A DNA stretch of 64,000 nucleotides from positions 1 to 64,000 of the forward strand of contig CM067527.1 in NCBI GenBank assembly GCA_034509925.1, given 5' to 3'. The translations under genes and the position numbers were made by a program. The notes under the pieces were generated by a model. It was not told the DNA's origin, ran no database searches, and was given only the letters and a program-made list of their open reading frames with translations. Source of the DNA: Hirudinaria manillensis (taxonomy: Eukaryota; Annelida; Clitellata; Hirudinida; Hirudinidae). Positions 41,325-55,300 of this stretch are shown piece after piece (position 1 is the first letter of the stretch; every line of letters begins with the position of its first letter).

Positions 41325-44300
41325 GAAACCCTTTAAGATATCTTTAAAGCAGCTCAAAGAATCGACGACTGACCTAAAACTAGAAAAGGTGTAAAAGTGT
41401 TTCAAGCTTTGACCTAAAGTGCGACAACTTCTAAGCTTAACCTATTATCAGCTATTGCAAAAATATTGGCAGACCCTTGACTGATATCTTGTTTTTATGT
41501 TGTTTTTAAGTAATTTTCTTAGTTTACTTTTGTCCTTTTCTAGTAAAAACCTTTTAGGATTGGTCGCTAATGTAATTAAGTTAGATTCGTTGCTAACGTA
41601 AATAAAAAGTTTACGTATTAATTTCTTACCGGAAATGGACATTCACACTAAAGTGCAATGTGTGGTGACATGTGCATCGAACAATATAGATATGAAACGA
41701 CCCAATTTGTTTCATGTTGGAACTTTTAATTGTAAAAAAATATTAATAGCGACCTTGCAAGTCTAGTCGGCATCCACTTGAGTTGAGCAATGTTTACAAT
41801 TTGATAGCTAGCGAAAGGTAATGAAAGTTTCTTCTAGAGGTACATGTGAGAAGCCAAAGCACCATGGAATGTAGTGCACGTGAAAACATTGTGCATTCCA
41901 CATGATACCATGATGTTTGCTTTCATTTGATCTGCGTCTTCGATTACTTTACTAGAATGGTCCAAATAAACACGATACGAGTGACAAAATTGTTCATAGT
42001 CAAACTAGTCAAGTTTCCAATATTTGGTCATAATCTTGTTTAAACACCTCATTTTGTAAATGTGTTTAGTACCATTGCATAAATATCTCTTTTTTCATCA
42101 TTTATTCGTTTAATCTCAATCGAAAAGTGAATTTAATAAGGTGTTTTGCCAGACTGGCTTAGAGCTTTGTTTCGCTTGGGCATCGTAAACATATTTTTCC
42201 TGGGAATGTCTTTCTCAAATCCATTTATAAAGGAAATAAAAAGTTAGATCTTGTTTTCTGGGACTACATTCTTAATTAAGATTTCATTACGAAGCTTCAT
42301 TCACTTATTTTGTTGCATAACTTTTTAAGATTTTTTTAGGAGATTGCACGTTTTTCAGAGAACGTTTACCACCTTACTATTAACCAGCCTGTTACCGACG
42401 ACCATCCAAATCTTCAGCCATTTTGCGAACAACTCGAAATTTTGTTAAGAAAGGATTTGAAACGTACTTAGAGAGTTACATTTTTTTGCAACTCATTCAG
42501 GGCCAAAATAATTAAACTATTTGTATCATTATTAAAAGTATATTTTTAACTATATTTGAATTATTTCTACTAAATTGCCACATCATTACTGGCAAATAAT
42601 TGTACAGTATTACAAAGTCATCTCTATAATTACTTCCTCACTTACACCATTTTTTTTTCAGAGGGTTTATCCTTTTTTGATACATCAGTCAGAGATTATT
42701 GGAAATGTATTGAGTCATTTTCAAATTATTTGACCATTAAGAATATCAGGTATATCCATGTCTTCAATTAATTAATTAATGATAAGGAATATAACATTAA
42801 ATGTCTTTATTTTGTTGCAGATGCCATCCTTTACTCGAGATTTTCATGAAAAGAGCCAAAACTTGTACTAAAGTAATGTTTATGTTGCTTTTAATAAATA
42901 TGCATGTACAAATTTTTTTAATCTCTTTGATTCTTATGTGATTTGCAAATGTTAAGTTAGCTTTCTAATTAATTAGGCCATTCATAAATTATGTTGGCAA
43001 ACGTTAGCATTTATTCAGTTCATTCTTAAACTCATTGAATTTCATCAACTTTTTAATTTCTTTCTTTTAGGTTACCACAGATCAGGGTCGTGGACGATAC
43101 TTTCTACGAAGTTCTCTTCAAAACAAATTTCTTGATAAAATAATAGAGCTTTTGTCAGCTCATCTTTCTTTCCTCAATGTTAGCATGTTCTGAGCATTTT
43201 TGAAAGGCATTGTTTTTGTATTAGTTTTAACAGTAGCAAATTGTTATTGTAATTTAAAATGCTTCCTATAACTTATTATTTCTATTGTTCTACTAGTGTG
43301 TCTCTATCATAGTTTAATAATATTAGACTTTATGTTTTAGTTGATTGCTATTTGAATTTCATAATCTACTTTATGTTTTTGTATATTGTTCCCAGGATTT
43401 TTTTTGTAAATGTTTGGTTCCAAGGACTGAACTCTTAATCTCATTGCACATGACCATTTCTCCCCTGGATAATTTTCATTGATAGTTCTAACAGCAAATA
43501 ATGAGTTACCATGGATGTAGCTCATGATTTATCCACAAACTGAGGCTATGATGAGTAGCAACATATTTCTCTGATCTTGTACACTTCTATTTTTTTTTTG
43601 CACTTTTAACTTGAAACTTTGACCAACCAGAGCTGAGTGATTTGTCATTTATAAAATCTATTTTAACATCCTCCTGTTTTAGCTGAATTCAAAGAATGCA
43701 TGCAAAATAAATGACTTATTTCATTGTTTAATCTTGCAGTCAAGGTAGTGAGAAATAGCAATAATAGAGAGTCTAAATTGCCAAATCATTTTATATTACA
43801 TTAACTCTAAATTGTGGCCTTCATTCTGCATGCAGAATTGGTATTCAAAGTCATGTCTCCTATTTGACTCCATACAAACAGGTAACATTTGCTAAGTGTG
43901 TGGATCTATTTTGTTTGATTTAATCACTTTGTCATTATCATTGTTGTTGCTTTTGTTGTTACTGTTTATACATATTAATACATAATTATTTTGTACAAAT
44001 TTACTGACTTTACTGTTGACTGAGTTTCATTTGCATTTGGATGGATGATTTCACCCATTTTTCAAATTGATTTAAGTTTCGTTATTTGATTTCATATTTG
44101 CACTCTTGGCATTTTTCACAATTGCAGAGATCTTACTCTCCGTTCTTAGGCAGATCAATGAGTTAAAGTTTGAATTATGTCTGCAGGTTTGTCTTGACTG
44201 CATTAATTAATAATATTTGTCTAAAACTATCTAAAACTTAAAAATATTTGTCATTTCTCTAGATAATTGCAAATGTAAGATGTTGCTTATTAATTCGAGG

Positions 44301-47300
44301 TCTGATCTCCTGAAGTTGAGCAAAAACAACTTTAATTCACTGAGTCTTTTAGAATACTCTAATAAGTGATTAAATTAATTAATTAATGTCAGGGATCCAG
44401 CAATACTTTAATTGAGCAGGCATCTTTTAGTTAGCCCAAATGCAGTTATATAGCAGATAGTTCTGCACAATTTTATTTATGTTCAGGAGGGCTGCATTAA
44501 ATTTGAACATTTTAAATATTTTAAAATTTCAATACCTTGTTTTTCAAGGCATTCATTCATTGATGAATTCATTCATTGAACCAACCAATTTATGATTGCA
44601 TCCATTCTTTTTTTAGAACTCCTCATTTCTTGATGAGACCTGGACGATTCCAGTTAGGATTTATTTTGCTATTATTTTTTTTTGGGTCACATTAAAATTT
44701 ACTTTTACAATGCTTTCACATGCTTGAAAGTATGAAATGGTGATATATACAAGTATCAACATTTGGCAGGTTCTCAGATTTACCACTCTGGTCCCATCCA
44801 GAAATCTTGGCATCGAGATATTGTAAGTTATTGCTTATATAATAATATGTATGCAGTTTTGTTTTACTAACATACTAATGAGCTCGAGTGCTCATTCTCT
44901 TTACCAAGGCACAAGAATGGCCATTCTATTGTGTTAGCTCTTTGCAAGGCTAGCGTGGCTGCAGAAAATGTGAGAACACTATCATTTCATTGATAAGCTT
45001 AAATTTGTGACTTATTAGAACTTTTATCATTTATTAAAACACCTAAATAATTTTTAAAACAAAATTATCTTGATGAGCAATCATTTCTTTTTATAGAATC
45101 TTCACTGTATAAATTCTATAAGACATTGAGCATCACACAGATTCAGTTAATCTGTCTTTTTAATGGACTTCATCTAACCCTAATTTGATTTTGAACTGAT
45201 ATTTGTTAGGGTGAGATTGAAGCTGGTGACATCCTTGATGAGATTTTCCACAAGCCACTCAAGAACTCAAGCATTGGAACAGTAAGAATATTCTAGCTCC
45301 TATTTGGCCTGTACTTTGTACAACTATATATTATATGGTACACCGTATTTTGTAATTTGAAACTAGATTTCAACTTACTTGAGGCAATTCAGAGACAAAC
45401 CAGTGGAACTAGCTTTAGTAAAGGTGTTGGTTTTAATTAATAATTATATTGCTATATATGTTCAATTTTAACAAACTTTTTTAGTCATTAAAATGAGAAT
45501 CCATTTGATTTCATATTCTTTTAAATTTTCAAGGAGGAATGAAAAGTTGAAGTGCAATTTGTTTAAGACCTCTGAGGACAAAATAAATAAAAATATGAAT
45601 AAAAAGTTTACCATTCCTCAGAAATCAACATCAGGGCTTTTGACAAAAGATTTAAGCGAACATGTTAAAATAAGTAATAATCTATAAATTTATAAGTTTA
45701 TTAATTATATATAAATTTTATGTTACGATTTCATCGGACTTACGCATTTCCGTCTTCAGAGCAAACTAGCAGACGGCTCGGTTTTTGGGCCGACGGCCGA
45801 ACTCGTCAAAGAACTCCCCCTAGCCATGGGATCCTCGAAGAGGGAGGTCAGCCGTATTTTGGAAGAGAATCTCCAGAATTCCAACGACGGAAAGTACCCC
45901 CCGCACGCTCTTCTGCCCGGAGACGAGGAGGAGGAGGTGCCGGTGCACGACGGAAACGATCGGTCGGTTGATTCCAATTGCTATCGTTACCGTGGCAATC
46001 GAAGTCATGGGATCGAAGGTTTAAAAAGAAGGAAATAAAACAACCGTTAAAGCGAAAGTCGATTAGATTCGGATTTAAGTCGGGTATTTACGTTGGTCCG
46101 AGTACTTTCCGTCTTTGTTTGCACGAACGCGGGCTTTAAATTTTTATTTAAAATGCATGATTTTAGGGCCCAATACGATGTTCAATACATTGGTTCTACA
46201 CATGTGGGGCAGGTGAATAATTTTTTTTATCAATTTTAATTATTCTACCCTTTCTATTATGGTCAAACCAAAACTAGAGATTAGTTAACAGATAGATGAT
46301 GACTTTTAAACAAACACTGGCAATTATAGCAATGAACACCCTTTTTTTTGACAAGATGTACTTATTTAATAGGATGGATCGGTTTGCCAGATCGAGCAAG
46401 CCATCGACAAAATTACAAATGCCGGCCTTCAAAACCGACTCCAGGTTAATGCACGACGCTTTTGTTAAATTATCGTTTTTATTTTTTGTTTATTCTGTAA
46501 TTTAAGTAATTTGTTATTCTGTAATTCCTTTATTATTCAAGTTAATTATCATTATTATTATTATTATTTTAGTGCTAGAAACATAGTGCCAAAAATGTGA
46601 CAATGGAATAAAGGAAACTCTAAAATCAACAGTGAATAAAAGCTTATTTTTTCAAAATAGAAATAATCCATAATCACAAAAAACAGCTAATGACGAATGA
46701 GAATGCACTTTGGTGCAACATATTATGATCCGTAATATGTTCGTGTAATAAAAGCAGTTGATGCGACGAAAGTTTGCGTTCAGCCTTTCAGGGCCGAGCT
46801 ATATTTGGGGGAAACTGAACTTGTGGTCTTCAAAATTAATTCTGAGGTTAGATGTAAATGAAATATTTTATTTTAATTTTTTTTCACTAAATAGTTTTGA
46901 AATTACAAGATATCACGTTTAGCTTATTCTTTTATTTATTTATTCAATTTCTGCTTAAATGCAGTCGTTCGATGCAACGTTTTCATACGATCTCGGGACG
47001 ATCGCGCGTCATGAAATTCAATCGACTCGAAGTGCTTTATGATAACCTCGTGATTATCTCGAAATTGCAGATGTTCTTAAGAGCCTGCTATACGGAGATT
47101 TCGTCGTGCGGGCGAAAGGACGATCATTCCGAGATGTTCGCTTGCATCGTGGGGTATTTCGTTTTGCATTTAACGACGTATTTATATTGGTAGAGTTGGC
47201 TTCACAAAGTCAACATCATTATTAGGTAAATTGAGAAATAAATATGAGAATAATAAAAATAAGACTTTGTGACTTTCTTAAATATATGCTTATTGGTTTT

Positions 47301-48084
47301 AATGATTTAGGATTGGCAAAGCTAAACATTATTACTAATATGTTATTACCAATATATGTTTTTGTATATTAACTGTGCTTATTTCAATCAGTTGTAGCAA
47401 TCACCCAAGGTCTTTAGTTAATTTGGAATGTTAATTGTATAATTATAATATTATTATTTTGGATAAGCACATTGAGAAATTTTAATTAGAATTTTAGTGT
47501 CATAATAAAATTTTGAATTAATTATTAAATTATTCATAGATTAATCTTATCCTATTTCTAGTGAGACAACTTGTACCCTAGCTAAGGATTTTGTTGCCCA
47601 CTTGTTCAGGGCTAGGAATGTAAGGGAGGTAAAGATCTTTATGAAGATGCATAATCTTTACATGAAATATTAAAATATGAAGATAAATCAAACATTTTAG
47701 TTTTTAATTCATTGAAATCAATAAAAAAGGTAAAAGTATTATCATAATTGTCATCTGGTAATTTTTGAAAACAGGCAAAGATAATTTTGTGCACTATTGG
47801 TTAGTAAGATGTGGTTGTATTTAAATATTTTAGTCAGTGAGAGATTCATTAATTTTTATGGCTTTTATTTTAATCCCTTTCTTTCAATAATTAATTATGG
47901 TAATTATGGATTTTATATGGACAATTCCTTCAAAATTCAGTACAAAATAATGTCCAGTGAATTTTATCAGCTCAAGGTTTTGAACGAACTCACTGGTTTG
48001 TCTAAGCGAGAAGCAGAGGACGACCGATTCAATGTTTTCTTCATATGTTTATGTTTTGGAAATACATGCCAAAATTATATTTAA
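41325..48084 (+). CDS. RUN-domain plus PTB-like domain protein (5' end missing)
   Basis: Exons in phase: 41325-41388, 42340-42463, 42662-42749, 42821-42872, 43071-43178, 43836-43881, 44128-44186, 44770-44822, 44909-44969, 45210-45281, 45367-45423, 45760-45962, 46167-46212, 46373-46444, 46784-46846, 46965-47153, 47562-47628, 47971-48084; roughly 510 residues. The first part resembles a RUN domain (QPFCEQLEILLRK, then a GRGR turn before RSSLQNKFLD). A PDZ-like middle follows (GIEILHKNG; GEIEAGDILDEIF; PVELALVK), then a PTB/PID-like fold starting AQYDVQYIGSTHVG and ending CTLAKDFVAHLF. RUN domains bind small GTPases and PTB domains bind NPxY-type tails, so a trafficking or adaptor role is likely; this is inference. 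The exon at 46965-47153 needs a further intron of 52 or 76 nt (or an indel fix) to keep frame. The first exon was not found. Confidence 0.7.
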
Positions 48085-48774
48085 ATAATTTAAATTTAAT
48101 AATCCTTTATTTTTTGTGAAATTTCCTTTCTCGTAACAGAAATTATATAAACATTTATTTTTTATTCTGAAGGTAGCACAAGTACATTGATTATTAAGGT
48201 CACTTATGAAATGTCTTACAATATTGCAGATGATGTTTCTGTGTAATGGCTTCAATATTATGTTGGAATCATATGGATGCTTAGTTCCTAAAAAATGTAA
48301 CGTTGCTACATCTTCACTTTTTATACAGCTTTTGCAATCTCCTTCTGACAATTTTGCATGTATTTAAGAATAAAATCTAAGATTTAATAATACACCAAAA
48401 CAAACATTGGTGACTAAATGCTACATTCCATCAGTGCCAATTCCTTTGAAAATTTCTTTCTCATTATTATTTTGAATAGTTTGTTTTAAATTGTGAGCAC
48501 CTGTGATTAGCCATCGATTATCTGACACTTTCTTCCAATTGTTATGCTGCACAAAAGGGATAAGTAAGTAAATGTCTCTTCATTTGTTTGTTTCCCGTTA
48601 AATTGTATATTTGGTAGCAGGAACAATAATTTAATAAATTTGTTTTCATTCCGGACTGACTCCCTCGGGTCTCTGTTTATTTCATATTATTTTAAGAATT
48701 ATTCATTTTTAAAAATAGGTTATTAGTGTAGTAACTAGGGTAGTTACGATGCGAAAATTGATGATTTTATTCAT
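48085..48774. other. Intergenic, AT-rich
   Basis: 3' flank of the RUN/PTB gene, with a possible AATAAA poly(A) signal at about 48,369. I see nothing else. Confidence 0.5.
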
Positions 48775-49002
48775 TCAAGTCAGCGAATCAAGTGCGGACG
48801 AGCTTGCATTGTGACTGTAGATCTTATTCTCCTTGTGGCGCCATCTTCGGACCATCGTAGGTGGTTTTCCATTTATGAAGAGTTGTTTCTCGAAGGCGAC
48901 GCAATGCGAATGTTGCCGATACCATCGTTTGCAGTAATCTCGCAATGTGTCCAAAAAGAGTCGGTTTTTTAAATGTTTAAGAGTGTGCGAGCTGACGACC
49001 AA
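48775..49002 (-). other. Basic open frame opposite the caspase 5' region
   Basis: A 75-codon - strand frame without an ATG, rich in Lys and Arg and containing DYCKRWYRQ and NGKPPTMVRRWR. An acceptor-like CTGCAG lies upstream. I do not recognise it. It overlaps the presumed first exon and CpG-richer 5' region of the + strand caspase, so it may be a shadow of promoter sequence or the last exon of an overlapping gene. Confidence 0.25.
48837..48850 (+). promoter_or_regulatory. YY1-like site upstream of the caspase
   Basis: GGCGCCATCTTCGG, about 180 bases before the proposed ATG, in a CpG-richer patch. The similarity to YY1 promoter sites is by eye. Confidence 0.3.
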
Positions 49003-49016
49003 AAATATATATAGAA

Positions 49017-51015
49017 ATGCGCTGCAGAAAGTTCCCAGGTGAGTTACAGGTGAATGATTAATCTAATTAACCAGTGATAAAAATTTTAATTTGATAATTC
49101 TTTCCAAGTCTCTCAGCAAAACTCAATCAAGCACGACAACAAATGTTTAATAATCTACGATCAGATTTCCAAAATGTACATGCAATATGCAGTGCAACAA
49201 AGACACAATTTCAATGCTATGTAATTATAAATATGTGCACAAAATACATACTTCGTAATTTTAGTTCAAATGAGTTATTTCTATCAGAAATTACTTCTAT
49301 TTTTAGATCCAGACTTCTATCATTCACTTTCCACGTATCTGTTATTGATTACTAACGTAAACTCCTAAATTATTTTAGAATCTAAAGTTATGGCTACGCT
49401 TGCTGATGCCAGTTCAGCTGAGACGAGGCATGTATTGACTTGTGATGAACTATCCTGGTCTTTTTAGCATTACATCTCGTAGGTTATTTTCCAGGACAAC
49501 GGTTTTGACAAATGTACTACCATCCCTGGAAGAATATAATTTCGACGGGAAAGTTATTGGAAGATGTCTCATAATAAACAACCACAACTTTGATCCTGTT
49601 CTTACGGGCCAAGTAGAACGCACAGGTCAGAGACACTGGATACATTTTCGTATTATTGGTGTTTAATTGTTGTGAGCATAATAAACAGGCACTGATGTAG
49701 ACGCACGTGAAATAGAGAGGATATTCTCGACCATGGGATTTGAAGTCTTGATGCATAAAGATCTGACGTGCATGCAAATGCGTTTTGCCATGTCCGACAG
49801 TAAGTTATTTCTGGTGCCGTAATCAACGCAGCGTAACAGCTCTTAATATGTAGTGACATCGCTATTGTTCACTCTGTCGCTAAATGAATTTAAATTGAGT
49901 TGTTGGTTATTAGAAGTTAAATAAATAAATAAAATTAATATTCGACTGGTTTACAGTGGCAGAGGAAAACCATGCTGATTATGGCTGCTTTGTCTGTTTC
50001 ATTCTTTCCCATGGATGTGAAGATGAAATAATTTATGGTGTCGATGGCCAACTTAAATTGCATGACCTCATTGAAAAAGTTAAAGGTCATAAATGCCCTA
50101 CTTTGATAGGGAAACCTAAACTATTTTTTGTGCAGGTTAATATATAACCAGATTTATCATAAATTATGATTTTTATCGCTGTGCATACTGTTACAATATT
50201 AGAAAACAGTGGTTTTTGTGTGGACCACTAATAAGTGGTTCTACCATGTCATTATGGTTTTACCATTGGGCTAGGAAATTATTAATTGTGCAAGTAGCCA
50301 CAATTCTAAGTCTCCTATATGTCTATTATTATCTAATTACTTTTTTAAAGGCATGCAGAGGTTCATATTATGATCATGGTGTTGACTTGGTGGATGGACA
50401 ACTAGCAGGTCAAGGATTGGATGGAGTTAAAACAATTTCGGCCGAGGCCGATATTATGATCGCATATTCAGTGGTCCCAGGTAATATTAACTTTTATTAA
50501 ATTCTTAAAAAAATTGCATGATTAATATTGACTCAACATCAGATTTATGAATGTGACATTTAAAATAATATTTGCTTATATTTTTATATTGACATTGATA
50601 TAGGACATTTTTCCTGGAGGAATAGTATTGATGGATCATGGTTTATTCAGTCCTTATGCCATGTCCTGGATGGCAGTTTAACTCAGACAACTGACTTACT
50701 TGGGTTAGTATGTGAAATCAAACATTGGGATAATAGAGTTACAATAACAAAAGCACTTTGCTCAATCTCTCTAAGCGCATCAAAGCAATTTCTTATTTGA
50801 AAGGATTAACTATAAGGTTTTTTTTTTAAAGATTATCTTATATCTACTTACCATTTAGCATAATGACAGTCGTCTGCAAGCTGGTTTCAGAGAAGTTTGA
50901 ATCAGTCACAGACAATAAATCAACTTCAGGACTTAAACAAGTTCCTTGGATTGTCTCTACTCTAACAAAATTGGTTTATTTTAGAAAAAAAATGGTGAAA
51001 AGTAACCTCCAGTGA
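49017..51015 (+). CDS. Caspase, short prodomain
   Basis: Cysteine-aspartate protease of apoptosis. Exons: 49017-49038, 49117-49175, 49379-49431, 49495-49625, 49689-49799, 49957-50135, 50351-50480, 50604-50703, 50859-51015; all phases agree, 313 residues. From 49,495 on the model is firm. Large subunit: GRCLIINNHNF, the substrate-binding Arg in ERTGTDVDA, catalytic His in LSHG, catalytic Cys in VQACRG. A short linker with Asp sites (VDLVDGQ) leads to the small subunit: SAEADIMIAYS, FSWRN, GSWFIQSLC, KQVPWIVSTL. The ~60-residue N-terminus has no visible DED or CARD, so it looks like an effector caspase. GRCLIINNHNF and KCPTLIGKPK resemble caspase-8 more than caspase-3. The first three exons are less certain; one intron there would be only 63 nt. 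Confidence 0.85.
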
Positions 51016-52385
51016 AACTCTTTAATCATTTTCCTATAATACCAAATAATGTTGCTCAAATAAGCCATGGCAACATAAAAATCTTCAATCTTACAAAGAG
51101 AACATCTTGAAAGTTGATCTGCTTCTAGAATTTTGCTTGTTGAAAGCCTGTTTTAAACTTATGCATAATTAGTACCTTATTTACTTATTATATAATTATA
51201 ATTAGTACTTTATTTAATAACAATATTTACTTACCATTGAAATGTGGTTGTTATTAATTCTGAGAGAACAATTCATAGATTTTTATTTAATATCGAGGAG
51301 CAACTAAGAAGATTTTGTCTGGGATACAAATATTACCTAATACTTATATTATTCATACAATTCAATATACTATTTTGTTTGGGATACATATATTATTCAA
51401 ACAATTCAATATCACATTGGTGCCACTATACAACCCTTGGGACAGTTGTGATAATAAATAGCACATTAAAAATCTGATAAACTTAGAAAGTCAATGCAAT
51501 ATTTATTTAAGCAGAAACAAGATGGACAACAGAAGGCTGTGGACGAACCCCTATTTCACCTCGACAGCATTAATTAGATTTCTAAAAAGAGTCAATAGAG
51601 AGATTAATGTTTGACTGCACTTAAGAAAATTATTGTTAGTTATGAAACTAAGGACTAAATAATTGTGAAATATACTTAAACAAAACATTTAAGAATAGCA
51701 AAGCACTTAAAAGTCAGGATCGTGACGACGCGTTCGGTAAGCTAACATGTTAACTCGTTGCCACTCGTTTGTACAAAAGTTTTCAAGGGGTCGCGTGCGG
51801 ACATTTGTTTCAGAATTTTACTACCGTGTCGTGAGAAATTCATTCGAAAACTGTGGTGTCACCTGCAATTACTTTAGGAAAATTATCATTTTCATAACTT
51901 TTAGCTAGACAAATCCCTCAAGGTTGATGATCCCAAATTTCAATTTATCCAATAATTATTCAAAAGTTACTTGACTTTTTTTTTTACCTTATTTTATTAA
52001 AAAAAATAAAAACAATAATTTATTGATTAATATAATAATAATAATCATTTCATTTTGATTTCCCCATTCCATACTTAAGCTATTTAAACTGGTAAAAGAC
52101 CGAAAGACTCTGAAAATCTAACCTGGTGAGTTAAGATGCACAATGTTGTCTTTGAGCATTCTACTGAGGTCTAGATAATGCTGAAATAAATGACTGAAAG
52201 TATTGCCAAAGTTTTACAGTACACGTTCATTACGTACAACTCAGGCAATTGATATTTTGAAATAATTGATATTTTTAACTATTAATCAAAACAATCATTA
52301 AAAATGGAAGGATAATTAATATACTGTCCATTTGGCCATCCATTACCTATCCATTTAAAGATTTTATAGCAAAATATCAAGTTGA
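51016..52385. other. Intergenic between convergent caspase and RET-like genes
   Basis: Contains the 3' flanks of both genes. Possible AATAAA for the caspase at about 51,453. A small CpG-richer patch occurs at 51,720-51,800. No gene seen. Confidence 0.5.
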
Positions 52386-55300
52386 TTATGTTCTAACTGA
52401 TTTTTTGGAAAGGAACTTTTCAAATTGTTTGACAAGACTTCTGAAATGTGGTCTCTTTTTGGGGTCATTTTGCCAGCAAGACTGCATTACATCAAATCTG
52501 AAATTGATATTTAGTTTGCTTCAATAGTGATATTTAAATGAATAAGGTTACGAGCTAACATTTCTAAAGAACATGAAACAGGCTTTTCCATCCTATAACC
52601 AGATTTGAGAAGATTAAATAGATTTTCTGCTGTTATTCCAGGATAAGGATTAGCTCCTATATTAGCATAAGTTTAAAAAAATAATTATGGAGCAACAAGT
52701 TATGTTTAAAATTGTTATTGATTTTATTGTACTCTAATTGAATTAACATATTAAATAATTGAACAAACATACCCATGGTGACAATTTCCCACATGACGAC
52801 TCCATAAGACCATCTAAGATTAAATAATCAAGAATTTGCTTGACAACTTCATAGTTTCAAAAGATAAAATACTAGAAATAATGAATCCAAAAAATATATA
52901 GTCAAGCCAAACTCAACGCTCCATTGGCTCGCAATAAGAAATTCCAATAAATTGTTTAAAAGGTGCTTGCAATATATTTAGCTAGAAAATAAGTGACTTA
53001 CACATCACTTTTAGGAGTAAAAATATGGTCAAACAATGACTCAGGAGCCATCCATTTTACGGGCAAAGGACCCTTGAAAAAGTGAATTTAAAATTATAGC
53101 ATGTATAAGCAAAATTATAAACATAAAAATAGCTGAGTGGAATCACTAAAGCAGAATGCACTTAACATTTAGAATGTACCTTGCTTGTTTTAAGATAAGC
53201 ATCTCCCTCATAGACATCCCTGCTGAGACCAAAGTCAGATATTTTAGCTATCCTTCCTTCTGCCACTAGAATATTCCTGGCAGCCAAATCTCTATGCACG
53301 ATGCGCATGGAACTGAGATATTCCATTCCTTTAGCAATTTGCCAGCAAAATGATAAAAGGTCTCTCTCGCCTATGAATTCCAGGGATTCTTCATCACTTT
53401 TTGAGTGTTTTCTCTCCTTATTAATTTCAAGAGTCTCTTGTTTTTCCAATTCATCCACTGTCAATTGAACCAGTTCCTGATCAGTTTGAAATTCAGTATG
53501 TACTGGTTCCAGTACTTCACTCGAGATACTCTGACTTATTATTAATTCATCGCTGAGCCTTCTGTACCACAGACCATGCGATTGGAGAGTTGGGCATGAT
53601 GTGGCAATGTTAAGAGTCTCATTTGCCGAGACTCTGTTTTTTACAGACTTCAAATAAGGATGAGTTGTATACTTGATTGAATTCATTGTGCAATCCGACA
53701 TCAAGGCAAGATGCCTTTTGTGAGAGGAACTCTCAAATTCCTTAGGAATTCGTCCATCTCTATAGGTATCAAAAATAATTTTTCCAATCTTCTTGTTTTT
53801 GTTGGAATCATTATCAGTTAATGTCACAGGAGCACTTTCGTCACTATGGTTTATTGTTAATACATTTGATGCTATATTTGAATTAAACTGTGCATTAAGG
53901 ACAGGTACGTCGATTAGACATTTCTCCTGATAAGACCAGTTAATCCTGAATTTCTTCAAGTAGGATTTCAAAGACCCATGCTTGCAATATTCGACGACAA
54001 CATAAAGCGGACCTTTAAACATATTTCGAGCCAATCAATTAGGAGAACATTTAACTTTATAGAAATATAGCACGACTATGTTTTAAAAATTAAGTTCAAG
54101 TTATTCAGCTAATTTGAAGCCGCGGCGCATGAAATAATAAAATGTCTACCTTCGGGACTGCTACAAATTCCAATAAGTTTAATGATGTTGCTGTGTTCAA
54201 CTTGCTGCAGGAGATTAAATTCGGAGATCAAATCTCTGTATTCGCTCGCAGAAGCACAGTCTAAATTTGATCGAGAAGCAATTTTTCACATTAGATTTTG
54301 TTTACTAATTTTTGTTATATTATATGAGATATTCATATTATGTATCGCATTGGGCCGCATTTTTATTTGTATTATAAGTTCCTAAGGCAGAGGACTATCC
54401 GCAAAAGGAGAAAACACAATCCCCAGCCTCCGTTTCCATAACTATCTTATTAAATGATTTAAAAACAGAGTTTACCCTTCAATGTCTTCACAGCTACGAC
54501 CATTTCTTTTGGATAACCGGGCACATTTCTTGCCCTGGCCCTCAGTACTTTTCCAAATTCGCCTTCACCTATGACTGATTCGAGTCTTAGTGAAGTTCTT
54601 TCGATTTCCCACTTGGAAAACTATATAAACTTTTATTGTCAATGATTCAAATCGCAAAACAAATAAATAACGATTTACCTTGAAATTGGAGGGAAAGTAT
54701 ATTTTATTCCAAAGAATGTTACCAATTCCATTCAATAAGGGTTCTTCAGTATCTGCATATTGAGGATTTTCCACCAGAGTTCCAGAAATTCTAGCGACCT
54801 TTGAAGACTTTCCATTACTGAATGTTTCATTGTTTTTTTCTCTCAGGAGATTTTTAAAAGAAAATTTTCCATTTCGGTACAAAAGAAAGACCACTGTCAA
54901 AAATCCAGAGAGAAGGAAAAAGACCACTGCCACGGAAGATACGACAGTCAACCTGCAAGTGTTTCCGCAGAATACCGCAGTTTCCGGAGCTCCACTTTGG
55001 TCGGAAAAACAATGGGGACCACTACAAGCAGTAGAGGTACCGACGCTCATTTTGTCTGCAGGTTTGACGTTCTCGCAAGAGCAATGCTGGTTCTTATCGC
55101 ACCAGCATTTGGTGCCAGAAATGGTATCAATGCCAGAGTTAGGGGCATGCTTCAAATTTCCGATACCAAGGACTTCGAAGGCTTTGAAACAAGATTTCAC
55201 ATATTAAGGCAATTAATATATTAATAATAGGGATTGTTGCCTCTTAGTGATACATATATTTAATAATTTAAAGTTTCATTATTTCTCCAAAGAATAAATG

